A stretch of 52,737 nucleotides of DNA from Prevotella merdae (GTDB lineage: Bacteria > Bacteroidota > Bacteroidia > Bacteroidales > Bacteroidaceae): the NCBI RefSeq assembly GCF_900290275.1, contig NZ_LT985324.1:1-52737 (forward strand). Direction: 5' to 3'. The notes beneath the pieces were generated by a model. It saw nothing but the letters and a program-made list of their open reading frames with translations, did not search any database and was not told where the DNA came from. Shown one piece after another: positions 9,001 through 18,431 of the stretch. Each line of letters opens with the position of its first letter. Position 1 is the stretch's first letter. The position numbers and the translations under genes are program-made.

Positions 9001-9537
9001 ATGAATTTTGATTTATTCCGCACTTTCTTCAAGATTGGACTTACCAACTTCGGTGATGGCAATGTAATGACACATACCATAAAAAACATATTGGTTGACC
9101 GTCGCAAATGGTTGACACAAGAGGAGTTTGCCGACCTACTTGTAATGGCACAGACAGCACCAGGAGTACAGGCTATAAACCTTAGCGTCTTCGTTGGCTA
9201 TAAGTTGAAGAAACTGTCAGGAGCCGTATGTTCTACACTTGGCGTTGTTCTGCCTTCGCTGCTCATCATACTGCTCGTGACATTGCTCTACAACAAGCTT
9301 AAGGACTACGCTGTAGTGGCATCTGTATTCAATGGCATACGTCCTGCCATCGTAGCTATAGTGGCTATCCCCGTGTTTCGACTGGCCGATGCGGCTCGTA
9401 TAGGTTGGACCAACTTCTGGATTCCTATAGCCAGTGCCTTACTTATATATATAATAGGTGTAAACCCCATATATGTGCTTGTGGCTGCCGGTATGGGTGG
9501 TTACTTGTATGGGTTGCTTGTTAAACCAACGGAATAG
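9001..9537 (+). CDS. Chromate transporter family protein, half-size (first)
   Basis: A 178-residue integral membrane protein with a single CHR domain: FFKIGLTNFGDGNVM near the N-terminus, then QTAPGVQAINLSVFVGYK, and four to five hydrophobic segments. Half-size CHR proteins normally occur as pairs encoded side by side, presumably forming one anion transporter; a second copy follows after 180 bp. Members of the family export chromate, but the physiological substrate in gut anaerobes is not known. Confidence 0.88.
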   Translation: MNFDLFRTFFKIGLTNFGDGNVMTHTIKNILVDRRKWLTQEEFADLLVMAQTAPGVQAINLSVFVGYKLKKLSGAVCSTLGVVLPSLLIILLVTLLYNKLKDYAVVASVFNGIRPAIVAIVAIPVFRLADAARIGWTNFWIPIASALLIYIIGVNPIYVLVAAGMGGYLYGLLVKPTE

Positions 9538-9540
9538 GAA

Positions 9541-9717
9541 TTTTGAATTTTGAGTTTTGAGTTTTGAATTGTCGGCTTGCAGCCGATAACGAATTGTTCA
9601 TTTAGGACTTAATAATCCGAAGACTATAATCCGACAACTTAAAACTTAACATTCAAAACTCAACATTGCGCAAAGCGCAACAACTCAAAACTCAACATTC
9701 AAAACTCAAAACTTAAT
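9541..9717. repeat. Low-complexity direct and inverted repeats between the chromate genes
   Basis: The left part is built from ttttgaattttgagttttg words (9541-9570). The right part (about 9640-9716) holds their complements, aactcaaaactcaacattc and variants, so the two sides can pair. The same words recur at 12099-12125 between groEL and groES, so this is a dispersed family. It separates two genes that would be expected to be an operon. Confidence 0.75.
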
Positions 9718-10293
9718 ATGCTTTTTCTACAACTCTTTTATACGTTCTTCAAGATAGGACTCTTTAGTTTCGGCGGAGCATACAGTATGTTTGCTCTTAT
9801 GCAAGACGAGATAGTATACCGTCAGACACTGATGTCGTCGGCAGAGTTTCTCAATCTAATGTCGTTAGGACAGTTAACACCTGGTTCTACATGCATAAAT
9901 GCCGCTACCTATTGTGGCTATACTGTGGTGCACAATGCCGGTATGGGTGCCGGTATGGCTGTGCTTGGCAGCATTACAGCATTAATAGCGCTATTGTTGC
10001 CTTCGTTTATAATCGCCACAGTCTTTTGCCGTCTACTAATGCGTTATGTAAAGTCGCCCGTCATGCTAAGCATTATGAGTGGGCTGCGTCCTGCAGTAGT
10101 AGGATTAATGCTTGCAGCAGTATCCTTTGGATTATTCAACAAAGAAAACTTCTCGTCTTTAGACGTCAATCCATGGTACTTTTGTGTAAATATGTTTATA
10201 CTCATTGCCAGCTTCATAGGCATAGCATTTATGCGCATCAGTCCAATACGTATGATATGCTGGGCAGCGTTTGCTGGATTGATGCTGCTATAA
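9718..10293 (+). CDS. Chromate transporter family protein, half-size (second)
   Basis: A 191-residue partner of the preceding protein. It has the same opening motif (FFKIGLFSFGGAYSM) and the conserved LGQLTPGSTCINAATYCGY segment, followed by several membrane helices. Sequence divergence from the first copy is large, as expected for complementary halves with opposite topology. It is convergent with groEL and shares the hairpin at 10361-10403. Confidence 0.88.
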   Translation: MLFLQLFYTFFKIGLFSFGGAYSMFALMQDEIVYRQTLMSSAEFLNLMSLGQLTPGSTCINAATYCGYTVVHNAGMGAGMAVLGSITALIALLLPSFIIATVFCRLLMRYVKSPVMLSIMSGLRPAVVGLMLAAVSFGLFNKENFSSLDVNPWYFCVNMFILIASFIGIAFMRISPIRMICWAAFAGLMLL

Positions 10294-10360
10294 AGACAAC
10301 GCGACAATACAGTTAATAAAAAAGCGATATGTTGTCTTGCAAGAATGTCAAGACAATAAA

Positions 10361-10403
10361 AAAGGCGGTTTGTAAGTGCTTCTAACACTTGCAAACCGCC
10401 TTT
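10361..10403. terminator. Bidirectional terminator between chromate gene and groEL
   Basis: 18-bp arms (10361-10378 and 10386-10403, core aaaggcggtttg) with one mismatch enclose a 7-nt loop. On the minus strand a T run (complement of the A run before 10361) follows, ending groEL transcription. The plus side carries only a short TTT. Confidence 0.85.
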
Positions 10404-10457
10404 AGGTTTTATGTTAATATATCATCTATGGGCTTTTAAAAGCCTATTGGTATGGGT

Positions 10458-12122
<1,665 letters not shown>

Positions 12123-12125
12123 TTA

Positions 12126-12398
12126 TTATTTCTTAACTACAGCGAGAACGTCGCTTTGACGCATGATGAGGTATTTTGTTCCCTCAACCTCAAGCTCTGT
12201 GCCTGAATATTTGCCGTAGAGAACCTCGTCGCCCTCTTTAAGAATCATTTCTTCATCCTTAGTGCCATTGCCGGCGGCAACGATAGTACCGTGCTGTGGT
12301 TTCTCTTTTGCTGTATCAGGAATGATGATTCCGCCAACTTTCTCTTCTGCCTGTGCAGGAAGTACAAGCACTCTGTCTGCTAATGGTTTAATGTTCAT
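12126..12398 (-). CDS. groES: 10-kDa co-chaperonin GroES
   Basis: A 90-residue lid of the GroEL chamber. It opens with [20 protein letters not shown] and holds the mobile loop [16 protein letters not shown], both diagnostic. It is the first gene of the operon. The upstream region has no CIRCE element and no obvious TAnnTTTG box, but does have an inverted repeat at 12437-12475 that may be a regulatory site. Confidence 0.98.
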   Translation of the reverse strand: MNIKPLADRVLVLPAQAEEKVGGIIIPDTAKEKPQHGTIVAAGNGTKDEEMILKEGDEVLYGKYSGTELEVEGTKYLIMRQSDVLAVVKK

Positions 12399-12436
12399 AA
12401 TTCTTATGTTTTTAAGTTTTTATTATTCTATATATT

Positions 12437-12475
12437 GTTTGCGAACGATATTATAACCGAACGTCTTTCGCAAAC
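12437..12475 (-). promoter_or_regulatory. Inverted repeat upstream of groES, candidate heat-shock operator
   Basis: gtttgcgaa at 12437-12445 and ttcgcaaac at 12467-12475 form a perfect 9-bp inverted repeat with a 21-nt spacer, about two helical turns from centre to centre. It lies 39-77 bp before the groES start. It differs from CIRCE in sequence and spacing. The function is inferred from position only. Confidence 0.4.
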
Positions 12476-12619
12476 GATATAGCTAAAAGCGTGCCAAAAA
12501 CTTAAAGTATAGATTATACGTCAGACAAATGTTCTGCATGGATGCACAAATTGGCATAAGGTTATGACAATTTTTCAGTATATACATATTATTTAAGGTA
12601 AGAGAACCGTAGATAATAG

Positions 12620-14622
12620 GGTAGGGGGTGGTAGGTTTTACTAGAAAATAAGAATGTCCTCCTCACTCGGCAAAGCTGAGCAAGGGGGACATTATAAATA
12701 GTACGCTCGGCATGAGCATTGTCTAACGGGTGAAAGTCCCGAGCAAGCCCTAATAGCGGGAATTGCATAGTCAAAGGCAAGGGTGTTCATCGCGAGATGA
12801 AATCTGAAGGAAGCCCAAGACAAACATCTGACCTAACGGACAGAAACTTCATATAAGGCATGTGACCGTGGGTGAGGTTGCTATTCAAACCAAAGCCCAA
12901 TAGCTATTCGGAACGGTCGGTGTAAATGAAGTAGGTATAAGATGGAAAGACAACGCCCTTATCCGAGGAGGTCTCACGGACGCTTCAAATAGTTGTTTTT
13001 ACGAAAGAAGTGGAGTAAAGCTTGCCGTGAGAAGTCAGCAGACGTCATAGTAGTGCAACAATCGATAACGTTGCACGAAGGGCTGAACCTAACAATTAAA
13101 CGATAGTAATTGAAACATACCTTATGAAGGAAAGAATGCAGAAAACATTATCCCAAGTTAATGGCTGCCCCCAAAGAAATAGGTCGGAAACCGAATGGTA
13201 TGGGGGAGTGCAGACCTTCATGTGGATGTGTGAAGACAACATCGTGGAAGTACCATTCGACAAGGAACACCTTTTCGAGCAAATTCTTAGTCCCACAAAT
13301 CTCAATCGAGCATACAAAGCAGTTATGAGAAACAAGGGCTGTGGTGGTATCGACAAGATGTCGTGCGAGCAATTGTTCCCATGGCTCCTGACCAATAAGG
13401 ATGAACTCACCCGTTCCTTGATGGACGGTTCTTACCGTCCGAACCCAGTAAAAAGGGTAGAAATACCCAAGGACAATGGCAAGATGCGCCTGTTGGGAAT
13501 ACCTACAGTAGTAGACCGTCTGGTGCAACAAGCCATCAACCAAGTATTGACTCCCATCTATGAGAACCAATTCTCCAAGACGAGCTACGGCTTCCGTCCG
13601 AGAAGAGGATGCCATGACGCACTACGAGGAGCGCGAAGGATAGTCAACGAAGGCTACATATATGTAGTCGACCTTGACCTTGAACGCTTCTTCGACACGG
13701 TGAGCCATAGCAAACTCATAGAAATCCTCAGCCGTACGATAAAAGACGGCAGAGTGGTCAGTCTTATACACAAATATCTCCGAAGTGGTGTAATGAACAA
13801 AGGTTTGTTTGAAGCGAGCGAGGAAGGAACTCCCCAAGGCGGTCCGCTAAGTCCATTGTTGAGTAACATAATGCTCAACGAATTGGACAAGGAACTTGAA
13901 CGCAGAGAACTCCCCTTTGTGCGCTATGCCGATGACTCGATGATATTCTGCAAGTCCAAAAGGGCTGCAATGCGAGTGAAGGAGTCTATAACCCGATTTA
14001 TAGAGAATACTCTATATCTCAAAGTCAACAAGGAAAAGACCGTAGTGTCGTATGTGCGCGGAGTGAAATACCTCGGCTACTCCTTTTATGTGATGAAAGG
14101 CGAATGCCAACTCACGGTGCACCCAAAGTCCAAAGCCAAGATGAAGTCAAGGTTGAAAGAACTGACAAACCGCAGCAATGGATGGGGATATGCCAAGAGA
14201 AAGCAGAAGCTGAAAGAATACATACGAGGTTGGGTCGGCTATTATCACTTTGCCAATATGAAGCGTCTCTTGCTTGTAACAGACGAATGGTTAAGACGTA
14301 GAATACGCATGTGTATATGGAAAGCTTGGAAGAAAGTCAAGACAAAAGTGGCAAACCTCATTAGATGCGGTATCAATAAATACCAAGCATACGAATGGGG
14401 TAACACTCGCAAGGGCTATTGGCGAATAGCTGACAGCCCTGTTCTAAAAAGGGCGATAGATAACAATAAACTACGCTCCGCAGGGTATGCTACTTTAATG
14501 GAGGCGTATCTCGAATGGTATCCAAAATAGGAACCGCCGTATGCGGAACCGCACGTACGGTGGTGTGAGAGGTCGGAAAACGAAAGTAGGAAGAAAACTG
14601 CTTCGTTTTCCTCCTACTCGAT
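12620..14622 (+). mobile_element. Group II intron with maturase ORF
   Basis: The 3' part is well defined. Domain V lies at 14533-14564: ACCGCCGTA pairs with TACGGTGGT (one wobble), and TGCG/CGCA closes a GAAC loop with a two-base bulge. A domain VI stem follows (about 14585-14617), and the intron end CTACTCGAT at 14614-14622 has a candidate branch A at 14616. Domain I is suggested by gggtgaaagtccc at 12729-12741 and by a hairpin at about 12653-12691. The 5' end was not resolved, because no GTGYG was found; the start given is approximate. The intron encodes the maturase at 13124-14530. Confidence 0.8.
13124..14530 (+). CDS. ltrA: Group II intron reverse transcriptase/maturase
   Basis: A 468-residue intron-encoded protein. 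The reverse-transcriptase domain shows GTPQGGPLSPLLSN (235-248) and the catalytic YADD (268-271). A maturase (X/GIIM) region follows, with RGWVGYYHFANMKRLL. It ends without an HNH endonuclease zinc domain, so mobility would rely on replication forks and not on second-strand cleavage. It promotes splicing and retrohoming of its own intron, and the reading frame is intact. A later ATG about 100 bp in is an alternative start. Confidence 0.95.
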   Translation: MKERMQKTLSQVNGCPQRNRSETEWYGGVQTFMWMCEDNIVEVPFDKEHLFEQILSPTNLNRAYKAVMRNKGCGGIDKMSCEQLFPWLLTNKDELTRSLMDGSYRPNPVKRVEIPKDNGKMRLLGIPTVVDRLVQQAINQVLTPIYENQFSKTSYGFRPRRGCHDALRGARRIVNEGYIYVVDLDLERFFDTVSHSKLIEILSRTIKDGRVVSLIHKYLRSGVMNKGLFEASEEGTPQGGPLSPLLSNIMLNELDKELERRELPFVRYADDSMIFCKSKRAAMRVKESITRFIENTLYLKVNKEKTVVSYVRGVKYLGYSFYVMKGECQLTVHPKSKAKMKSRLKELTNRSNGWGYAKRKQKLKEYIRGWVGYYHFANMKRLLLVTDEWLRRRIRMCIWKAWKKVKTKVANLIRCGINKYQAYEWGNTRKGYWRIADSPVLKRAIDNNKLRSAGYATLMEAYLEWYPK

Positions 14623-14637
14623 TCGGATGAACAGTTA

Positions 14638-17388
14638 TTATTTCACAACAACCTTGGCCTTTAAGTTTCCTGCCTTAACAATATACATGCCATTGTTAGG
14701 TACAGTAAGTTGTCCATCGTTTGATGTAGTCACAATTTGTCCGTCAATAGTGTACAGACTCATTGCGGTAGACGATGCATTAACAAGACAGATGTTGCGT
14801 CCGTTGACAGCAAACACAGGTTGTGCATTATTGGCATTTACATTGTCGATAGCATTAATTACGTCCATCTCGGCATAATAGTATACCGTTGTCTCGCGTC
14901 CAGTAAAATGGCGTTGAGGATTATTTGCCAAGTAGTCGGTGTTATAGTTCTCAAACACCTCTTTCGTTAGACGCTGCTCGCTATCGTATGTGTAGTATGT
15001 GGGAGCTTCGTGCACATTGTGCTTGGATGTCTTAACCACCATACCTTCAGTAGCTTCATCATATTGAGGCTCCTTTGTTATTTCGGTTTGGATGGTATTA
15101 CTTTCCACAATGTTGTAGTTGGCGTCGCGTGTAGTCTCACTTACTATCGTTCTCTCCGAATAGTAACCGTTTTCTTCGCTACGTATATCGATTTGTTTCT
15201 CTGTATACTTGTCGCCGTCTACTGAGTATTCATAACCCGACTTTGTTCTAATCTTCCATTCACCGTTATTCCAATAATAGACAATTTGGAGATTAACCTC
15301 AGTCTCGAGCGGGTATACATTATCCATATCTGTGTAGCTGAAGTACTCATCGTTTACCTTAAGCGGCTGCTGTAAAGGGTTCACCTTGAAAGATATTTTG
15401 TCGGATGTTATGCTTTCTTCTTTGTATTCGCCCACCCATTTGCCGTCTTCTTTTCTGTAACTTGCGTACCAGTGGAGATTGTCTTTACTGTATTCCTCCC
15501 GTTTTCCAGTCTCAACTACGGTGTTGGTGTCAGGGTCTAATTTGCGGTATATGGTAGTTTTTACACCATTGTCGTCAGTGCTTACGAGATCTGTGGCAGA
15601 GGCATAAGCATTGCCAAAGTCGCGTCTGTCATCATCCCAATAATATATCTCTTTTATACCATTGGCATAAGTGACATGCTTTCGTGCCCAGGTAACATTG
15701 CCCATTGCATCGTATATATAATGCACATAGGTGTATGTACCCTTAGCGTCCTTCGACAAAGAGGTAAGGCTGCTCTTGTTCAGTTGGCCGCCAAGAATAC
15801 GGTATGAGGTCTCGGTATATCCCGATGGTGAATATTCGTATACAGAACGATTATTGATAGTTCCGTTTTCGTATTCTATCGACTCCGTAACCCAACCCTT
15901 TTCGTTGAGTGTGGCTTCCAGATGGTTGTCGCCATCACCGATAGAAATCTTGCCAGATAGAATCTGCCATGTGCCGTTCTTCAGTTCATAGAAGGTTCCT
16001 TTAGCTTCTGTATTGGTATACTCGTCTTTGTGGCTCTGATTCTCTACGTATTTAATCTGTCGTGTGATGTTGCCCTTCTTGTCGTAGAAGGTGTAGAAGC
16101 AGGTGTATATGTCTTTGCTTTCTTCAGTGTCTTCTTCTACTTCTAACACATAGTCGCCATTGCCGAATGGATATACACAGCCAATCTCCTTGCCCTTGTC
16201 ATCATACATATAATAATATGTACCCGATTCGTCCTCATACTCATTGTCTACTTCCACTTGCTTGAGATAGCCTTGCTCCGTCCACTCCTTGGTGCACGAA
16301 CGTAGTAGCTCCCATGAGTCATCGTTGCTGTTGTACAAATATTCTTTTTCCGAACGCGATCCGCTGAAAGGAATAAGAGGGTCTTCATAGTTGTCGGTAG
16401 CTATGGTCTTCTTGGCTTTAGTCCACATTCCGTTCTCGTCGATACGGTTGGTTATAGTTGTGGTGTAGCCCTTTTCGGGAGTGTTGTACTGATATTCAGT
16501 CTTCGAACCCTCTTTACTTTCAATCTTTCCGTTATTATACCTAGTCAGTTCGTTGCCGCACTCTTTGCCGTCTGCAGTGTAGTAGTGGCGTTCAGTTCTT
16601 GTAAGTACATAATTATCGTAGTCGGGATAAGTTACTTCGTAACACTTAACCTCATAATAGTCGGCCCCAATGCTAAGCTCTAATTTCTCGCTGTAATTGT
16701 GCCACTCAGCCTCCACATAGCTCTTTGTAGGAGCAAACCATTGGCGAATCAAACCAGAATTAACAGAGCCATCATATATGTTATACACCATCTGCTTTAC
16801 AAGCATACCGTCAGCATTGTGTGTATACTCGTATGCTTCCTCGCTTGCAAGAACCATCTTCTCGTCTGCTTGTTCGTAGCGCTTAATAGATATAACTCGT
16901 CCTTGATTGTCGAGCGTACGTTCTTCCTTGCTCTCCACTATAGAATAGTTGCCATCCACCCTTGTTACAGTCTTCTTTGTCCAATGGTTGCCATAGCCAT
17001 ATTCGTAGTCGTACAGCATCTTGTATGTTCCGTAGTCGAGAGTCTTGAAGTGTCCGTATTCGTTGTATGTCACGTTGCAGTATTCTCTTCTGCCATTGTC
17101 GGAGGTCATCTCCATCTTTGTTATCAGAGTCTTCTTTACAGTCTCCTTAGTTTTTGCTTCTGCACGTGCAGTCTCAGCCTGCGACATCACTCTTACGCCA
17201 GGAGTTGTAGGAATGTATATACGGTCGCTCTTCTTAGCCATATCATTGGCTTTTTTCTGATGCGCCATATATAACTGTTGTACATTAATGCCAGGTACGG
17301 GCATAGGCATACGTGGAGTGTTTTGAGCCACTGCGCCCAAACTTGCAAGCAAGGCAATGCTTGCCAAAATAGGGGAAATGTGTTTCAT
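14638..17388 (-). CDS. Large secreted YD-repeat-like protein with C-terminal sorting tail
   Basis: A 916-residue exported protein with a clear signal peptide (residues 1-21, ending AVAQ). The body is a long series of beta-rich, tyrosine- and asparagine-rich units of the kind YxYxxxGxxxxxxxY, resembling YD/RHS-type or MORN-like repeats. The last ~60 residues (VFAVNGRNICL ... LYTIDGQIV ... GMYIVKAGN ... KVVVK) look like a type IX secretion sorting domain, so surface attachment or release is likely. No catalytic motif was found. Upstream on the same strand are a LuxR-type HTH protein and a two-component system, which may control it. The group II intron ends 15 bp beyond its stop codon. Confidence 0.75.
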   Translation of the reverse strand: MKHISPILASIALLASLGAVAQNTPRMPMPVPGINVQQLYMAHQKKANDMAKKSDRIYIPTTPGVRVMSQAETARAEAKTKETVKKTLITKMEMTSDNGRREYCNVTYNEYGHFKTLDYGTYKMLYDYEYGYGNHWTKKTVTRVDGNYSIVESKEERTLDNQGRVISIKRYEQADEKMVLASEEAYEYTHNADGMLVKQMVYNIYDGSVNSGLIRQWFAPTKSYVEAEWHNYSEKLELSIGADYYEVKCYEVTYPDYDNYVLTRTERHYYTADGKECGNELTRYNNGKIESKEGSKTEYQYNTPEKGYTTTITNRIDENGMWTKAKKTIATDNYEDPLIPFSGSRSEKEYLYNSNDDSWELLRSCTKEWTEQGYLKQVEVDNEYEDESGTYYYMYDDKGKEIGCVYPFGNGDYVLEVEEDTEESKDIYTCFYTFYDKKGNITRQIKYVENQSHKDEYTNTEAKGTFYELKNGTWQILSGKISIGDGDNHLEATLNEKGWVTESIEYENGTINNRSVYEYSPSGYTETSYRILGGQLNKSSLTSLSKDAKGTYTYVHYIYDAMGNVTWARKHVTYANGIKEIYYWDDDRRDFGNAYASATDLVSTDDNGVKTTIYRKLDPDTNTVVETGKREEYSKDNLHWYASYRKEDGKWVGEYKEESITSDKISFKVNPLQQPLKVNDEYFSYTDMDNVYPLETEVNLQIVYYWNNGEWKIRTKSGYEYSVDGDKYTEKQIDIRSEENGYYSERTIVSETTRDANYNIVESNTIQTEITKEPQYDEATEGMVVKTSKHNVHEAPTYYTYDSEQRLTKEVFENYNTDYLANNPQRHFTGRETTVYYYAEMDVINAIDNVNANNAQPVFAVNGRNICLVNASSTAMSLYTIDGQIVTTSNDGQLTVPNNGMYIVKAGNLKAKVVVK

Positions 17389-17413
17389 ATATATAATAGT
17401 TTTGGGTTAGTTG

Positions 17414-17626
17414 TTATTTAGACAAAATGCCCAATCTAAAAGCATTGCCAATTAGGTCGGCAATGTTTTTAGAGCCAGTCTTCTGCATAAGTTGACGGCG
17501 ATGAAAGTCCACGGTATGATGCGATATAAAGAGCTTGGCAGCAATCTCGTTGCTGCTCATACCGCGTGATAGGAGGTTAAGAATCTCCATTTCGCGTTTT
17601 GTTATAATGGCCTTTATATCTGTCAT
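17414..17626 (-). CDS. Stand-alone LuxR-type HTH protein
   Basis: A 70-residue protein that is little more than one LuxR/FixJ DNA-binding domain. TKREMEILNLLSRGMSSNEIA is followed by the recognition helix region FISHHTVDFHRRQLMQKTGS. There is no receiver or ligand domain, so activity is probably set by its abundance or by a partner. It closely resembles the output domain of the response regulator encoded at 17795-18427. It lies 25 bp upstream of the secreted-protein gene, probably in one transcript. Confidence 0.85.
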   Translation of the reverse strand: MTDIKAIITKREMEILNLLSRGMSSNEIAAKLFISHHTVDFHRRQLMQKTGSKNIADLIGNAFRLGILSK

Positions 17627-17794
17627 AAATATTGGTTCTTTTTTCTTCTAAGACTATACAAAATTAGAAACAAAAAAGCAAGTACACGAATATTTGTGTT
17701 GTAATCAGATGTAAAGTCATTAAAAACTATTATTTTCCGTAGGTTGTTCCTATGGATATCCGTAGTGTATTAAGGCAAAAAAGACAATTTTTTT

Positions 17795-18427
17795 TTAATG
17801 TTTTCTCATAGGTAGCAATCCTTCTTTCAATGCAATGCTTACGGCCTGCACATTATTCTTTGCACCGATGCGTCTTAGTATTTGTTTGCGATGATATTCT
17901 ATGGTGTTCTCGCTTACACACATCCCTTCTGCAATCTGCTTGCTCGACAAGCCGTCGCACATCATCTGCAATACTTCCATCTCGCGTTCGGTAAGGTATC
18001 CTGATGCATTTGCGGCGCACTTCTTAAATCTTGAAGAATAGTATTCAATGCCAATCTTTACCGACTCCACCGCCATTTGCAGTTCATACGGATCGTCGCC
18101 TTTAAGCACAATAGCCTGCACATTGGCATCCTGTAGTTCGCCTATAATCCATGGTTCCTCGTGCATTGTGTACACCACGAAGCGCATTTGTGGCTTGGTG
18201 GAACGCAGGCGTGTTATAAGCTCCAAGCCATTAGCGTCGGGCAAGTCAATGTCAATTACAGCAATGTCGATATTATGTGTTCTTGATATGTCTGCGGCTT
18301 CGGCAGCGCACGAAGCCTCGGTGATATAAGATGCAGTATGGCAGAGTAGTGCGGCAATGCCTTTTCGCACAATGGGATGGTCGTCTACAACAAGTATGTT
18401 TGCCGCGTGTTCTATAATCTTGTTCAT
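17795..18427 (-). CDS. NarL/FixJ-type response regulator
   Basis: A 210-residue two-component response regulator. The receiver domain has the acidic pair D15/D16, the phospho-acceptor D59 in VIDIDLP and the lysine in IVLKGDDP. The output domain is LuxR-type (YLTEREMEVLQMMCDGLSSK, then CVSENTIEYHRKQILRRIG). The gene follows the histidine kinase gene with a 4-bp gap, so the two form a cognate operon. Probable targets are genes just downstream, including the LuxR-type gene and the secreted protein. Confidence 0.95.
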   Translation of the reverse strand: MNKIIEHAANILVVDDHPIVRKGIAALLCHTASYITEASCAAEAADISRTHNIDIAVIDIDLPDANGLELITRLRSTKPQMRFVVYTMHEEPWIIGELQDANVQAIVLKGDDPYELQMAVESVKIGIEYYSSRFKKCAANASGYLTEREMEVLQMMCDGLSSKQIAEGMCVSENTIEYHRKQILRRIGAKNNVQAVSIALKEGLLPMRKH

Positions 18428-18431
18428 TTGT

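Noticed and set aside
12399..12500. CIRCE operator upstream of groES
   Set aside because: The repeat there has a different core (gtttgcgaa) and a 21-nt spacer, where CIRCE has TTAGCACTC with 9 nt.
16699..17274. A 191-codon plus-strand frame opposite the 916-residue gene
   Set aside because: Cys- and His-rich antisense translation with no start context; a shadow of the minus-strand gene.
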